64,000 nucleotides of DNA from Streptomyces lunaelactis (GCF_003054555.1 NZ_CP026304.1:6634001-6698000); one strand, 5' to 3'. Shown: positions 22,052-30,715, counted from the first letter of the stretch. Notes: generated by a model from the sequence alone, not told the origin. Numbers and translations are program-made.

Positions 22052-22408
22052 TCAGGGTGACAGCCGGTGGGCGACCGGGTGATGCGGTTCATAGAGGGGC
22101 AGTTCGGCTCCGCTCGGCATCCGCACCGAGGCGAGCACTCCCCAGCCCTGCTCGCTCGGCGGCTGCGAGATCTCCACACCACGCTCGGTGAGCCGGGCCA
22201 GTGTCCGCTCCAGGTCGTCGCACATCAGATAGAACTCCGACTTCGGCTCGGCGCTCGTCGGATGTACGGCGATCTCCGCCGGCGGCAGTTTGAAGATGAG
22301 CCACCCGCGCCCGGCGTCGACGTGCGCGAATCCGAGCACGTCCTTGACGAAGGTCCGATCGGCATCCGCGTCGGGGCTGTAGAGGATCACATGCGCACCG
22401 CTGAACAT
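22052..22408 (-). CDS. Glyoxalase/bleomycin-resistance (VOC) family protein
   Basis: 118 residues from the ATG at 22408; the frame extends further upstream but that part is Arg-rich and unlike coding sequence, so the internal ATG before FSGAHVILYSPDADADR is preferred. It contains one VOC-type beta-alpha-beta-beta-beta pair: HVILYSPDADADRTFVKDVL at the start and MPSGAELPLYEP at the end. The metal-type residues His (position 5), Glu/His pairs near residues 41-43 and a C-terminal Glu are present, but the substrate is not predictable. Members act in the cytoplasm on metabolites such as methylglyoxal adducts or bind drugs. It lies in the same direction as murA, 49 bp upstream of its start. Confidence 0.75.
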   Translation of the reverse strand: MFSGAHVILYSPDADADRTFVKDVLGFAHVDAGRGWLIFKLPPAEIAVHPTSAEPKSEFYLMCDDLERTLARLTERGVEISQPPSEQGWGVLASVRMPSGAELPLYEPHHPVAHRLSP

Positions 22409-22594
22409 GCTCCGATACTGGGTCGGGCGCCGGTTCCCGGCAAGCGAGCCGCCGCCGTCCGGGCGCAGGCGGCGCTTGGGGCGTGTCGCGCCGCCCGCAC
22501 CTGATCTGCGCCGGACGGATCGGGTTTTCGGCCGCACCGCCTCAGATCTTCGCGCTGCCCATCCGCCCCGAACGGCGGTCGACGTGCGCTTGGC

Positions 22595-23611
22595 TCATTG
22601 GGTCGGGGGCGGCGTAGCGGGTGCGTCGGTTGCGGCGTTTGCGTAGCGGCGGGCCAGGTGCGCGAAGGCGTCCTTGAGCTCGGCCGGGCCGACGACCTCG
22701 ATGTCGGCGTCGAACCTGCCGAGGGTGGCGGCCAGGCCGGGCCATGACCACGAGCCCAGGACGAGCCGGCAGCGGTTCGGGCCGAGTTCCTCGACGACTC
22801 CGTCGCGGGTGTAGCGGGACACGGCGGCGGCGGGCAGGTCGAGGATCACCTCGCCGCGGCAGGGCCAGTCGCCAGAGCCGTCGGAGCCCTGGAACCTGCT
22901 GGCCACGAAGGCGGCCACGTCACCTCCGGGCAGTTCGCGCGGGGTGAAGCGGGGCCCCGTAGGGGTGCGCGGGGTGATCCGGTCGGCGCGGAAGGTGCGC
23001 CAGTCCTCGCGGTCGAGGTCCCAGGCGACGAGGTACCAGCGCCCGCCCCAGGTGACGAGGTGGTGGGGCTGCACCCGGCGTGGTGGAGTTGCGGCGGGGT
23101 CGTCGCCGGCTCCCGGCGGGGATGCGGGGGTGTAGTCGAAGCGCAGCACTTCGCGGGCGTGGACGGCGGCGCTGAGCGTCATGAGCACGCTGCTGCCGAC
23201 CTGTGGGTCCGGTCGGGTCGCGGGCCGCTCGACGGCGGTGACCTGAAGGGTGTCGATCCGGTGGCGCAGCCGTGCGGGCATGACCTGCCGGACGGTGGTC
23301 AGCGCGCGCGCCGCGGCCTCCTCGATGCCGGCACCAGTGGTGGTGGCGATCTGGAGTGCGATGGCCAGAGCGACGGCCTGCTCGTCGTCGAACAGCAACG
23401 GGGGCAGCTCCGTGCCGGCGTCGAGCCGGTACCCACCGTCGGGCCCCTTGAAGGCCACGATGGGATAGCCGAGCTCGCGCAGGCGGTCGACATCACGGCG
23501 CACGGTGCGCGGGCTGATGTCCAGCCGCTCGGCCAGTAGCGCCCCGGGCCAGTCCCTGCGCGCCTGGAGCAGCGAGAGCAGCGAGAGCAGTCGCGCTGAG
23601 GATTTCGGCAT
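22595..23611 (-). CDS. HTH/WYL-domain transcriptional regulator (YafY/DeoR-like)
   Basis: 338 residues from the ATG at 23611 (MPKSSARLLSLLSLLQ). Residues ~5-55 form a winged helix (LLAERLDISPRTVRRDVDRLRELGYPI) followed by the usual GPDGGYRL wing; a WYL domain follows (~140-240, with RWYLVAWDLDREDWRTFRADRI) and a WCX C-terminal extension ends the protein. WYL regulators sense small ligands or nucleic acids and usually control a neighbouring gene. It is divergent from the DinB-family gene across about 100 bp containing a palindrome, so that pair is the likely regulatory unit. Confidence 0.88.
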   Translation of the reverse strand: MPKSSARLLSLLSLLQARRDWPGALLAERLDISPRTVRRDVDRLRELGYPIVAFKGPDGGYRLDAGTELPPLLFDDEQAVALAIALQIATTTGAGIEEAAARALTTVRQVMPARLRHRIDTLQVTAVERPATRPDPQVGSSVLMTLSAAVHAREVLRFDYTPASPPGAGDDPAATPPRRVQPHHLVTWGGRWYLVAWDLDREDWRTFRADRITPRTPTGPRFTPRELPGGDVAAFVASRFQGSDGSGDWPCRGEVILDLPAAAVSRYTRDGVVEELGPNRCRLVLGSWSWPGLAATLGRFDADIEVVGPAELKDAFAHLARRYANAATDAPATPPPTQ

Positions 23612-23665
23612 GACTCCATAGTGCCCCTGAGAAGCGGCCACACCCTGTCCGCTTCTCTTGCGATT

Positions 23666-23685
23666 GTTGTCTCGTGCCAGACAAC
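23666..23685. promoter_or_regulatory. Palindrome in the WYL-DinB divergent promoter region
   Basis: GTTGTCT-N6-AGACAAC is a perfect 7-bp dyad between the divergent genes. It covers the GTG at 23674, which argues that this GTG is promoter sequence and that the DinB gene starts at 23713. It is probably the WYL regulator's operator, by inference. Confidence 0.5.
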
Positions 23686-23712
23686 GAGAACGACCGGAAG
23701 GGCCCGATCACC

Positions 23713-24291
23713 GTGACCGCCACGACCACGCCACCCTCAACTGTCGACGCCGAACGGGCCGACCTGCTCGCCCAGCTCGCGACCGTGCGATCCGCCCTGA
23801 CCAACACGGCGCGCGGGCTCAGCGGCGAGCAGGCCGGCGAACATCCGACGGTCAGCGCGCTGTGCCTGGGCGGGCTGATCAAGCATGTCGCGTCCATCGA
23901 GGAAGGATGGCTGCGCTTCGTGGCCGAGGGCCCGTCGGCGATGCGCTACGACCTCCCCGACGGTGTCACCTGGGCCGACCTCACGGCCGGTACCGCACGC
24001 GAGTTCCCGCAGTGGGCGATCGACCACCAGAACGACTTCCGGATGCTGCCCGGCGAGACGCTGGACGGGATCGTCGCGCGCTACGAGCAGGTCGCCGCCC
24101 GGAGCGAGAAGGTCATCGCCTCCGTGCCCGACCTGTCGGCGACGCACCCGCTGCCGGAGGCGCCCTGGAACGAGCCGGGAGCGGTGCGCAGCGTGCGCCG
24201 GGTGCTGATGCACGTCATCGCCGAGACCGCCCAGCACGCCGGGCACGCGGACATCCTGCGCGAGACGCTCGACGGCCAGAAGTCGACCTGA
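23713..24291 (+). CDS. DinB-family (DUF664-like) protein
   Basis: 192 residues from the GTG at 23713, which has GGAAGG about 11 bases upstream; an earlier GTG at 23674 is in frame but lies within a palindromic operator. The protein is a predicted four-helix bundle: ADLLAQLATVRSALTNTARGLSGEQ, then SALCLGGLIKHVASIEEGWL with the metal-type His, and the closing HVIAETAQHAGHADILRE with two further His. This three-His pattern is typical of DinB/YfiT proteins, several of which in actinobacteria are mycothiol-dependent thiol transferases. The exact reaction is not visible. It is divergent from the WYL regulator, which probably controls it. Confidence 0.82.
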   Translation: MTATTTPPSTVDAERADLLAQLATVRSALTNTARGLSGEQAGEHPTVSALCLGGLIKHVASIEEGWLRFVAEGPSAMRYDLPDGVTWADLTAGTAREFPQWAIDHQNDFRMLPGETLDGIVARYEQVAARSEKVIASVPDLSATHPLPEAPWNEPGAVRSVRRVLMHVIAETAQHAGHADILRETLDGQKST

Positions 24292-24454
24292 GCGGTGACG
24301 GGGCCCTGCCGGATCGGGCCATCGTCCTGACCGGTGTTACCCAGGGGATCCCGGGGCGGGGCGGCGACTGCTCGCCGTCCGGCCCCGGCCCCGGTCCCGC
24401 GGCTTTGCCGGGCCAGGCGGGCGATTATCACCAACCAGCAGTACGGAGACGAGT

Positions 24455-24868
24455 ATGTTCAATGTTCTGGGCGATGTGAACTGGATCGGTGTCCTGGTCG
24501 CCTTCCTCGCTTTTTTCCTGATGGGCGCCCTGTGGTTCGCGCTCCTGTTCAACAAGGCTTACAACATCTCGCTGGGGCGGGACGCGTCAGCGGCGCCAGA
24601 GGGATCCGCCCTCTTTTATGCCGGACCGGCCCTGACCTCGCTGGTGATAACCATCACCAGCGCGGTTCTGATGGCCGCGTTGAGGATCGACTCCTATCCG
24701 GACGCCCTGTTGTTCGGTCTGATCGTCGGAGCCGGATACTTGGTGGCGAACACGGTCAACATCGCGATAAACCCCAATTTCCCGCGACCCCTGTTCTATT
24801 CACTGATCTCCGGAGCATACAATCTGGTCGGAAGTGTGCTGGTCAGCGCGATTCTGGTGGCAATCTAG
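24455..24868 (+). CDS. DUF1761 family membrane protein
   Basis: 137 residues with a good ribosome-binding site (GGAGAC) 6 bases before the ATG. Four hydrophobic segments (residues ~8-30, ~56-76, ~85-105, ~115-136) and the family pattern of an N-terminal VNWIGVLVAFLAFFLMGALWF helix and LFGLIVGAGYLVANTVN in the middle support DUF1761. The function is unknown. Base composition is somewhat more AT-rich (TTTTTT, ATAACC, AATCT) than its neighbours, consistent with transfer. It stands alone between DinB and a broken aldo/keto reductase. Confidence 0.75.
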   Translation: MFNVLGDVNWIGVLVAFLAFFLMGALWFALLFNKAYNISLGRDASAAPEGSALFYAGPALTSLVITITSAVLMAALRIDSYPDALLFGLIVGAGYLVANTVNIAINPNFPRPLFYSLISGAYNLVGSVLVSAILVAI

Positions 24869-25083
24869 ACCACTGCCGGCGGTAGAGCGCCGAATGGCTC
24901 TCTGCGCTGACGTGCGCTCACCACGGCAGGCGGGCAAGGCAGTAGTCCATGCCCCCCTGCCGTCTGAATGACAACATCTGACGCGCTGGTGTCGCCGTCA
25001 ACAAAGGCCGCGACCCTAATCCAGATCATGCTCTTCGCCACTTCCATCCTTCTGTCCGGCTATCCGGCTAGAGATCAGCGTCC

Positions 25084-25374
25084 ATGAGTAAGCCGACGAG
25101 AACCCGAGATTCACCACCCACTCGGCTCCTGCATGAAATCGAAGGGAACGGCGTCACCGTGAAGATGCGCGATCTGGGGCGGACAGGTATTCAGGTCAGC
25201 CCCTACTGCCTGGGCGCCGTAATGTTCGGACAGGGCGGTAACACCGACCGCGACGACGGCGTCCGGATCATCCACCGGGCACTGGACTCGGGGATCAACT
25301 TGTCCAACACGCCGCCGGCCATCAAACGCGCGTCGCTACGCCGACGATCGGCCGACGGGCGCGTCGCGGCATGA
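25084..25374 (+). pseudogene. Truncated aldo/keto reductase (N-terminal fragment)
   Basis: From codon 26 the frame reads MRDLGRTGIQVSPYCLGA and continues through FGQGGNTDRDDGVRIIHRALDSGIN, the N-terminal strand and first helix of an NADPH-dependent aldo/keto reductase. Immediately after GIN, where the catalytic NFIDTADVY block is expected, the sequence becomes unrelated and Arg-rich and stops at 25374. About 280 residues including the catalytic Tyr are missing, so this is a deletion remnant. The stop overlaps the ATG of the AlkZ-like gene, which suggests the deletion joined the two. Confidence 0.8.
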
Positions 25375-26480
25375 CCCCGATGACCGTTCTCGACACCCGG
25401 GCGCTCAACCGCGCGACGCTGGCCCGGCAGTTGCTGCTCGATCGCGCCGACGTACCGGTCCTCGACGCCGTCGCGCACCTCGGCGGTCTGCAGGCGCAGG
25501 AACCCCAGGAACCGTTCGTCGGGCTCTGGTCGCGGCTGCGCGCGTTCGACCCGGCGGTGCTCTCGGACCAGCTCATCCGGCGGAGCGTGGTGCGGACCCA
25601 CCTCATGCGCCGCACCGTCCACCTCGTCACCGCCGGCGACGCTCTGGCCTGGCGGGCCCGCCACGAAGCTATGCTGCGCCAGCGGGTGCTCGGTGTCTAC
25701 CGCCGCGAGCTCGACGGGGTGGATCTCGACGAACTCGCCGCAGCGGGACAGGCGGTGATGGCCGACGGCGAGCCGCACTCGATGACCGAGCTCGCGCGGG
25801 CGCTCGTCGAGCGCTGGCCGGCGCCGGGGCCGCGGGCACTGGGGGAGATGGTGATCGCCGCCCTCCTCCCGGTGGCGCAGCTGCCGCCGCGCGGGCTCTG
25901 GCGCACCAGGGCAGGAGTACGCAACGTCCTGCTCTCCTCCTGGCTGGGGCGCGAGATCGACCCACCGTCCCCGGACGGCTCCGATCCGGTTGGCCAGGCG
26001 CTGGTACGGCGCTATCTGGCCGCGTTCGGCCCCGCCGCCTCGGCCGACCTGCGCGCCTGGTGCGGCCTCGCCGGGCTCCCGGCCGCGGTCGCCGCGATAC
26101 GCGAGGAGCTGGTCACCTTCCGCGACGAGCGAGGCCGGGAACTCCTGGACCTTCCCGACGCGCCGCGCCCCGACCCCGACACACCCGCCCCGGTGCGGTT
26201 CCTGCCGGCGTTCGACAACGCGATCCTCGGCTACCACGACCGCAGCCGGATCATCGACGACGCCCACCGCGGCCTGTCGGTCGCCGGCGCTCGCGTTGTC
26301 CTGGTCGACGGCCGGGTCGCCGCGACCTGGAACGTTGAGGCAGGCACCGTGATCGTCACCCCGCTGGGCCGCTTCTCCCGAGCCGACCGCACCACCGTCG
26401 CCGAACAGGGGCAGGCGCTGGCGTCGTTCCTCTCCGACAACGACAGCCACCGCATCCAGATCGCCGCGTCTCCCTGCTGA
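25371..26480 (+). CDS. AlkZ/YcaQ-like winged-helix DNA glycosylase (HTH_42 family)
   Basis: 369 residues. The N-terminal block AVAHLGGLQAQEPQEPFVGLWSRL carries the QxQ catalytic motif (Q41-A-Q43) of AlkZ-type glycosylases, which remove azinomycin crosslinks or alkylated bases from DNA. Winged-helix repeats follow (MTELARALVERWPAPGPRALGEMVIAALL; PPRGLWRT) and the C-terminal DNAILGYHDRSRIIDD block is typical. In Streptomyces, family members either protect producers of DNA-alkylating metabolites or act in general alkylation repair; this one is not next to an obvious genotoxin cluster. The ATG overlaps the stop of the truncated reductase; a second ATG 9 bases later is possible. Confidence 0.82.
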   Translation: MTPMTVLDTRALNRATLARQLLLDRADVPVLDAVAHLGGLQAQEPQEPFVGLWSRLRAFDPAVLSDQLIRRSVVRTHLMRRTVHLVTAGDALAWRARHEAMLRQRVLGVYRRELDGVDLDELAAAGQAVMADGEPHSMTELARALVERWPAPGPRALGEMVIAALLPVAQLPPRGLWRTRAGVRNVLLSSWLGREIDPPSPDGSDPVGQALVRRYLAAFGPAASADLRAWCGLAGLPAAVAAIREELVTFRDERGRELLDLPDAPRPDPDTPAPVRFLPAFDNAILGYHDRSRIIDDAHRGLSVAGARVVLVDGRVAATWNVEAGTVIVTPLGRFSRADRTTVAEQGQALASFLSDNDSHRIQIAASPC

Positions 26481-27179
26481 GCGACACACCCGCGCGGTGC
26501 TTCCCCTGAGTACGGGATCGGGTGGCGCGCTCCGGTTCACGCTGTCGAAGGGCCTGCACGGTCTGTCCCCTGTCCACGATGACAGGGGACCCACGCCGCC
26601 CACGCGCCTCCAGGTCCTCGTCGATGAACACCGGAACGGTGATCGACCGTGTGGCGATGCCGACCACCGCCGTCTCGCCGCCTGCCAGAGCGAGGAATAG
26701 CCGGAGTAGGCCATCGCCCGCTCACGGGTCGGCGAGGTGCTGGCCCCGGCAGACGAAACCGGGCAGGGCCACGCCCGGCCGACCGGACCGTGCCGGACGC
26801 CGAGGGATCAAGGGCCGCCGACCTGCCAGGAGATGGCCGCCGTGTTCGGCATGGACGTGGTGCCGGCGCGGGTGGAGGCACGGCGGTCGAAGGCGAAACG
26901 CCTGGTGGCCCGCGGCCGGCTGGCCGAGCCCGCGCCGGGCCGCTTCACGCTCGCGCAGGGCGTGACCGGGTGGGACGGCGGGTCATGACCATGGTCATCG
27001 ACCAGTGGACCACGGCCGGGCCTGCGTCGGGTCGGGATGGTCGAGGGACACATCGTCCTCGCCGTATACGGCACAACCTTGTTCCATGGGGCGGCTGTTG
27101 ACGTGGTACCGGTGCGTGATTCACTAGCATGAGATCGAACTAGTCGAACTCACAGAGTAGGGAGCGGAGGTGACTATCG
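26481..27179. other. Decayed intergenic stretch with gene remnants
   Basis: No complete gene is visible in these 700 bases. On the minus strand about 26,520-26,700 can be read as a protein-like segment (GGETAVVGIATRSITVPV, then FIDEDLEARGRRGSPVIVDR) without a credible start, and on the plus strand 26,737-26,988 holds a remnant listed separately. Before the PadR gene, at about 27,122-27,150, an ACTAG/CTAGT inverted pair and a repeated TCGAACT could be its operator, but this is weak. Confidence 0.55.
26737..26988 (+). pseudogene. Remnant of a transposon-associated hypothetical protein
   Basis: The last 55 residues (TCQEMAAVFGMDVVPARVEARRSKAKRLVARGRLAEPAPGRF in part, given here by its key blocks TCQEM, RSKAKRLVARG and PGRFTL) resemble a small helix-turn-helix protein that I recall next to Streptomyces transposases. 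The first 30 residues are Pro/Gly-rich and non-conserved, so the N-terminus appears lost. Directly after its stop an ATG opens a frame that ends within about 40 codons, as expected if a following transposase gene was deleted. Assignment is by pattern memory only. Confidence 0.4.
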
Positions 27180-27521
27180 ATGGCCGCTGTGGAGACCGGC
27201 TGGTTGCGTGGGGTGCTGCCACTGGCGCTCGCCGCCGTGCTTGCTGAGGGCGACCGGCACGGGTATGCGCTGGTGCAAGAGTTGACTGCCCGTGGATTCG
27301 GCACTGTCCGTGGCGGCGCGCTGTATCCGGTGCTCGGTCGACTCGAGACGGAAGGGGTGGTGGAGGCGCGATGGGAGCCCGGTGAGGGCGGGCCGGGCCG
27401 CAAGGTCTACCGGCTCACCGACGCGGGGCGAGCCCGGCTGCGTGAAGAGACCACCGGCTGGAAGCAGTTCTCCGACGCGATGGATCAACTCCTGGCCCAC
27501 GGTACGAAGGAGTTGCCATGA
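27180..27521 (+). CDS. PadR-family transcriptional regulator
   Basis: 113 residues with a strong ribosome-binding site (GGAGG) before the ATG. It is a PadR winged helix: LRGVLPLALAAVLAEGDRHGYALVQEL, then GFGTVRGGALYPVLGRLETEG, with the wing GGPGRKVYRLTDAGR, and a short C-terminal dimerisation helix. The stop overlaps the next gene's start in ATGA (27518-27521), so the two are translationally coupled. In such pairs PadR represses its own operon and the partner is a membrane protein with soluble helical domains. Confidence 0.93.
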   Translation: MAAVETGWLRGVLPLALAAVLAEGDRHGYALVQELTARGFGTVRGGALYPVLGRLETEGVVEARWEPGEGGPGRKVYRLTDAGRARLREETTGWKQFSDAMDQLLAHGTKELP

Positions 27522-28525
27522 CGGATGAGGTCATCCGGTGGAACGCAAGGCTTCGACTGGCACTGGCTGCACAATCGGTGGACAGCACCCTCACGAACAC
27601 GGTGCTGGACGAGGTCGCGCAGCACTGCGCGGACAGCGGTGAGAGCCCTGAGGACGCCTTCGGCACGCCGGAGGCGTACGCCGCCACTGTGGCCGGCGAG
27701 CGCATCCCTCCCGAGGAACGACTTCGTCACCGGGGCGGCCAGACACCTGCGGCGACATTCTGCGCCGCACTCGCCCCGATCGGTGTGGCCGCTCTGGTGG
27801 CCGGCGCCTGTCTGTGGGTCGCAAACGGATTCACGCTGGCCCTGACCCCTGGCGGGTTGGTCGGCTCATCGTTCATCGCCATAGCCCTGACGGGCGGCCA
27901 CCTCGCGGCCACCGCCTCGCGCTCCCGACGGCGCGCCGCGGGGTGGGTGCTCCTGGCCGCCGCAACGGTGCTCGGCGCGACGGCTTTCACCGCCCTCTCC
28001 CGCAAGCCCTTCGGCCACCTACCCGCCCCTGTCCTGTGCGTACTGGGCCTCGCGCTGCTCGGGTGGGCCACACGGAACAAACCAACAGCAGACCCTGAAG
28101 GAGTCACCATGCAACCTCGGACGGACGCTCTGAACACGGTCGGGCGTGAGCACTGGCTCCGCCAACTGACCCAGCTGCTCGAAGAGCGCCACGCTGTACC
28201 CCGCGCACGTGCCGCAGAGCTCACCAGGGAGGCCGCCGACCACCTCGCCGCCACCGAACGCGCGCCGGAAGAGGAGTTCGGGCCCGTAGAACTGTACGCG
28301 CTGCGATTGTCCGAAGAGGAGTCTCCCCGCGAACGGTGGTGGCTGCGCAGCGACATCCAGAACGCGATACTTGCCGTGATCCTCACCGGCTATCTGGTGG
28401 GCAATCTCGCCTCCGGCGGCCCGTTCTGGCAAACCGCACTCGCCGCCGGCGCACTCGCCGTGAACCTGGCGCTCCTTGCCGTCCCCCTGGTGCGCAGGCA
28501 ACGCGACAGCTCGCCCCAGCGATAA
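27518..28525 (+). CDS. Membrane protein with two permease-prefix/DUF1700-like soluble domains, PadR partner
   Basis: 335 residues. Two related helical domains are visible: residues ~1-70 (LTNTVLDEVAQHCADSGESP, EDAFGTPEAYAATVAGE) and ~205-275 (AAELTREAADHLAATE, EEFGPVELYALRLSEEE). Each is followed by hydrophobic segments: about four between ~85 and ~185, two near ~282-325. The 'antitoxin-like helix then Phe-Gly-x-Pro' pattern is that of PadR-coupled DUF1700/permease-prefix proteins. The internal ATG at about 28,109 within the linker between halves suggests an ancestral duplication. The role is unknown, probably sensing or regulating in the membrane. Confidence 0.75.
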   Translation: MTDEVIRWNARLRLALAAQSVDSTLTNTVLDEVAQHCADSGESPEDAFGTPEAYAATVAGERIPPEERLRHRGGQTPAATFCAALAPIGVAALVAGACLWVANGFTLALTPGGLVGSSFIAIALTGGHLAATASRSRRRAAGWVLLAAATVLGATAFTALSRKPFGHLPAPVLCVLGLALLGWATRNKPTADPEGVTMQPRTDALNTVGREHWLRQLTQLLEERHAVPRARAAELTREAADHLAATERAPEEEFGPVELYALRLSEEESPRERWWLRSDIQNAILAVILTGYLVGNLASGGPFWQTALAAGALAVNLALLAVPLVRRQRDSSPQR

Positions 28526-28969
28526 CCGCATCGCCGGCTCCGTAGGATTGCTGTCGACGGCGCCCCCTGACGGGAGCCCTGTCCATCAGCCCGCCGTAGG
28601 GGCCGGCGGGGACTTCCGGGCAACGGCGCCCGGTGCTGAACACCGGGGTGGGAGCCGTCATGGCGTCCGAGGGAGAAAGACCGAGCAGCGCGCGAGTGCG
28701 GCCCCCAACTGCCGAGACGATGAACTCGTGCGCTCCCCTCAGGGCGCCGAAGCCGTCGGCGCGGTCCGCCGCAGCTCGCCCGCCTCATCGAGGAGCGTCC
28801 CACGCAGCCGCCGACTCGACTCCCGACATGGGCCTCGGGGTTCACCCGGACCAGCCGTTCCTTCTGCCGGACCCCTGCGGTCCAGGACGCCGACGCCCAC
28901 CCCCCGCCTGAGAACTCGGCGAGCAGATGCCGTCCCCTCCTTGCCCCTTCCCTTGAGAGATTCCCTGCC
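28526..28969. other. Intergenic region before the P450 gene with a decayed regulator fragment
   Basis: No intact gene is present. Bases about 28,640-28,800 resemble the 5' leader and first codons of the P-loop regulator at 31,084 (see the pseudogene entry). The remaining sequence up to the P450 ATG shows no clear terminator or palindrome. Confidence 0.6.
28648..28800 (+). pseudogene. Frameshifted 5' fragment of a P-loop regulator paralogue
   Basis: From an ATG at 28660 the frame reads MASEGERPSSARVR, against MGSVGERLSSARVR at the start of the intact gene at 31084, and both are preceded by GGGAGCCGTC. After this the match continues in a shifted frame (CRDDELVRS against GREEELGRF) and then fades. 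The fragment is thus a decayed duplicate of the regulator's N-terminus, 2.4 kb upstream of the intact copy, with the P450 and SnoaL-like genes in between. Confidence 0.6.
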
Positions 28970-30211
28970 ATGCCCAGAGCCGAGACCGGCTTCAGTGTCC
29001 TGTCCGACGACTTCGCCGCCGCCCCCTACCGGTACTTCGCCGGGCTGAGGGAACGGGCACCTGTCCACTACGAGCCGGCGATCGACAGCTACTTCCTGTC
29101 CCGCTACCAGGACGTGAAGCGGGTGCTGACCGACCATCAGGCGTTCAGCACCGAGACGCTGCAGGTACGCGCCGAGCCGGTGATGCGCGGACCGGTCCTC
29201 GCCCAGATGACCGGGGCCGAGCACACCGCCAAACGAAAGATCGTCGTCCGGGGCTTCACCGGACAGGCCCTGCAAGACCAGATACGCGCCATCCGCGCCA
29301 ACGCCGCCGAGCTCATCGCGCCCTTCCTTCCCCGGGGCCGGGTGGACCTCGTCAACGACTTCGGCAAGCCCCTCGCCGTCTATGTGACGCTCGACGTCCT
29401 CGGCCTGGACAAGAAGGACTGGCAGCAGGTCGCCGCCTGGCACAGCGGGGTCGCCGAGTTCATCACCAGCATCGTCCTCACCCCGGAACGCCGTCGGCAC
29501 TGCCTGGACTGCGCCGAGCAACTGGAGGCCTACCTCGTCCCCCTCATCGAACAGCGGCGCCGCCATCCCGGCGAAGACCTCATATCGACGCTGTGCACCG
29601 CCGAGTTCGACGGCATCGCCATGAGCAATCGCGACGTCACCGCGCTGATCATCAACGTCCTGGCCGCCGCCACCGAGCCCGCTGACAAGACCCTCGCCCT
29701 GCTCATCAAGCACCTGATCGACCACCCTGAGCAGATGGCCCAGGTCCGCCAGGACCCGACCCTGCTGCCCGCCGCGATCGCCGAGACCCTGCGCTACACC
29801 CCGCCGGTCCAGCTCATTCCCCGCCAGTCGGAGAAGGACGCCGTGTTCGCCGGCACCACCGTCCCGGTAGGTGCCACCATCTTCTGCATGATCGGCGCGG
29901 CAAACCGCGACCCCGACGCCTTCACCGCCCCGGACACCTTCGACATCCACCGTCCGGACCTGGGCACCGCCCGCTCCTTCACCGCCGCCGCCCAGCACCT
30001 GGCCTTCGGCACCGGACTCCACCAGTGCGTGGGCGCAGCCTTCGCCCGCGCCGAGATCGAGACCGTCGCCGCGATGCTCATCCCCCTGCTCGACCAGGTC
30101 CACTACAGCCCCGACTTCCGCTACCGGGAGACCGGCCTGTACACCCGCGGCCCCGCCTCCCTGTCCCTGGACTTCACCCCCGTACACGAAGGCGTCCCAG
30201 GCCACGACTGA
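28970..30211 (+). CDS. Cytochrome P450, CYP134/CypX-like (cyclodipeptide-oxidase type)
   Basis: 413 residues, complete. The heme motif is FGTGLHQCVGAAFA (Cys353); the ExxR helix is AETLRYTPP; the I-helix reads AAATEPADKT with Glu-Pro in place of the usual Asp/Glu-Thr. Long blocks (VLSDDFAAAPYRYFAGLRE, RAEPVMRGPVLAQM, DLVNDFGK, FCMIGAANRDPDAF, GLYTRGPASL) match what I remember of Bacillus CypX (CYP134), which oxidises cyclo-dileucine to pulcherriminic acid. No cyclodipeptide synthase gene lies in the window, so the substrate may differ or come from elsewhere. Redox partners are absent locally. It starts a co-directional run with the SnoaL-like gene (112 bp downstream) and is bordered upstream by a decayed regulator fragment. 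Confidence 0.9.
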   Translation: MPRAETGFSVLSDDFAAAPYRYFAGLRERAPVHYEPAIDSYFLSRYQDVKRVLTDHQAFSTETLQVRAEPVMRGPVLAQMTGAEHTAKRKIVVRGFTGQALQDQIRAIRANAAELIAPFLPRGRVDLVNDFGKPLAVYVTLDVLGLDKKDWQQVAAWHSGVAEFITSIVLTPERRRHCLDCAEQLEAYLVPLIEQRRRHPGEDLISTLCTAEFDGIAMSNRDVTALIINVLAAATEPADKTLALLIKHLIDHPEQMAQVRQDPTLLPAAIAETLRYTPPVQLIPRQSEKDAVFAGTTVPVGATIFCMIGAANRDPDAFTAPDTFDIHRPDLGTARSFTAAAQHLAFGTGLHQCVGAAFARAEIETVAAMLIPLLDQVHYSPDFRYRETGLYTRGPASLSLDFTPVHEGVPGHD

Positions 30212-30322
30212 CACCTGCACACCCCCCGCCCCGGCCTCGAGCAGACCGGCCGGCGATCAACCTTCCCCGGCCCCGGGAGCCGGGGAAGCCCTGACCCGCC
30301 ACCCCTCCAGAAAGAGACTTCA

Positions 30323-30715
30323 GTGACACCGACCGACATCACCCGAGCCATCAACGACCTGCTGTTCAACCCGGGCCTCGGCCTTGCCGAAGCCCTCGAC
30401 CGGCATTTCACCCCGGACTACCGTCAGCGCACCGACGGCGTGTGGAGCGACCGTGCCGCCTTCGCCCAGCACATGACACGCCTCCGCTCCCTGGTCCGCA
30501 GCGGCCACATCGAGGTGCACGACGAATTCCGCGACGGACTGCGTTACGCCGACCGTCACACCGTCACCCTCACCCAGCACAGCGGCCGTACGTCCCGCAC
30601 CGAGGTGTACCTCTTCGGCCAGTACGCCCCCGACGGGCGCTTCCATCGCGTCGAAGAAACCACCCTCCTGCTCACCGGCCACCCCGACGACCGGAACCTG
30701 GGACTCATCAACTGA
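30323..30715 (+). CDS. SnoaL-like/NTF2-fold protein
   Basis: 130 residues from a GTG with AAAGAG upstream. The pattern (INDLLFNPGLGLAEALDRHFTPDYRQRTDG, DRAAFAQHMTRLRSLV, VHDEFRDGLRYADRHTVTL, VYLFGQYAPDGRFHRVEETTLLL) is that of a cone-shaped NTF2-fold protein of the SnoaL/ketosteroid-isomerase superfamily. Such proteins catalyse ring closure, isomerisation or hydrolysis of small molecules, or only bind them. Its placement right after the P450 suggests it acts on the same metabolite, which is inference. Confidence 0.75.
   Translation: MTPTDITRAINDLLFNPGLGLAEALDRHFTPDYRQRTDGVWSDRAAFAQHMTRLRSLVRSGHIEVHDEFRDGLRYADRHTVTLTQHSGRTSRTEVYLFGQYAPDGRFHRVEETTLLLTGHPDDRNLGLIN

Noticed and set aside
24865..25047. 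60-codon minus-strand frame between DUF1761 and the reductase remnant
   Set aside because: No ribosome-binding site or recognisable domain; it overlaps the end of the DUF1761 gene.
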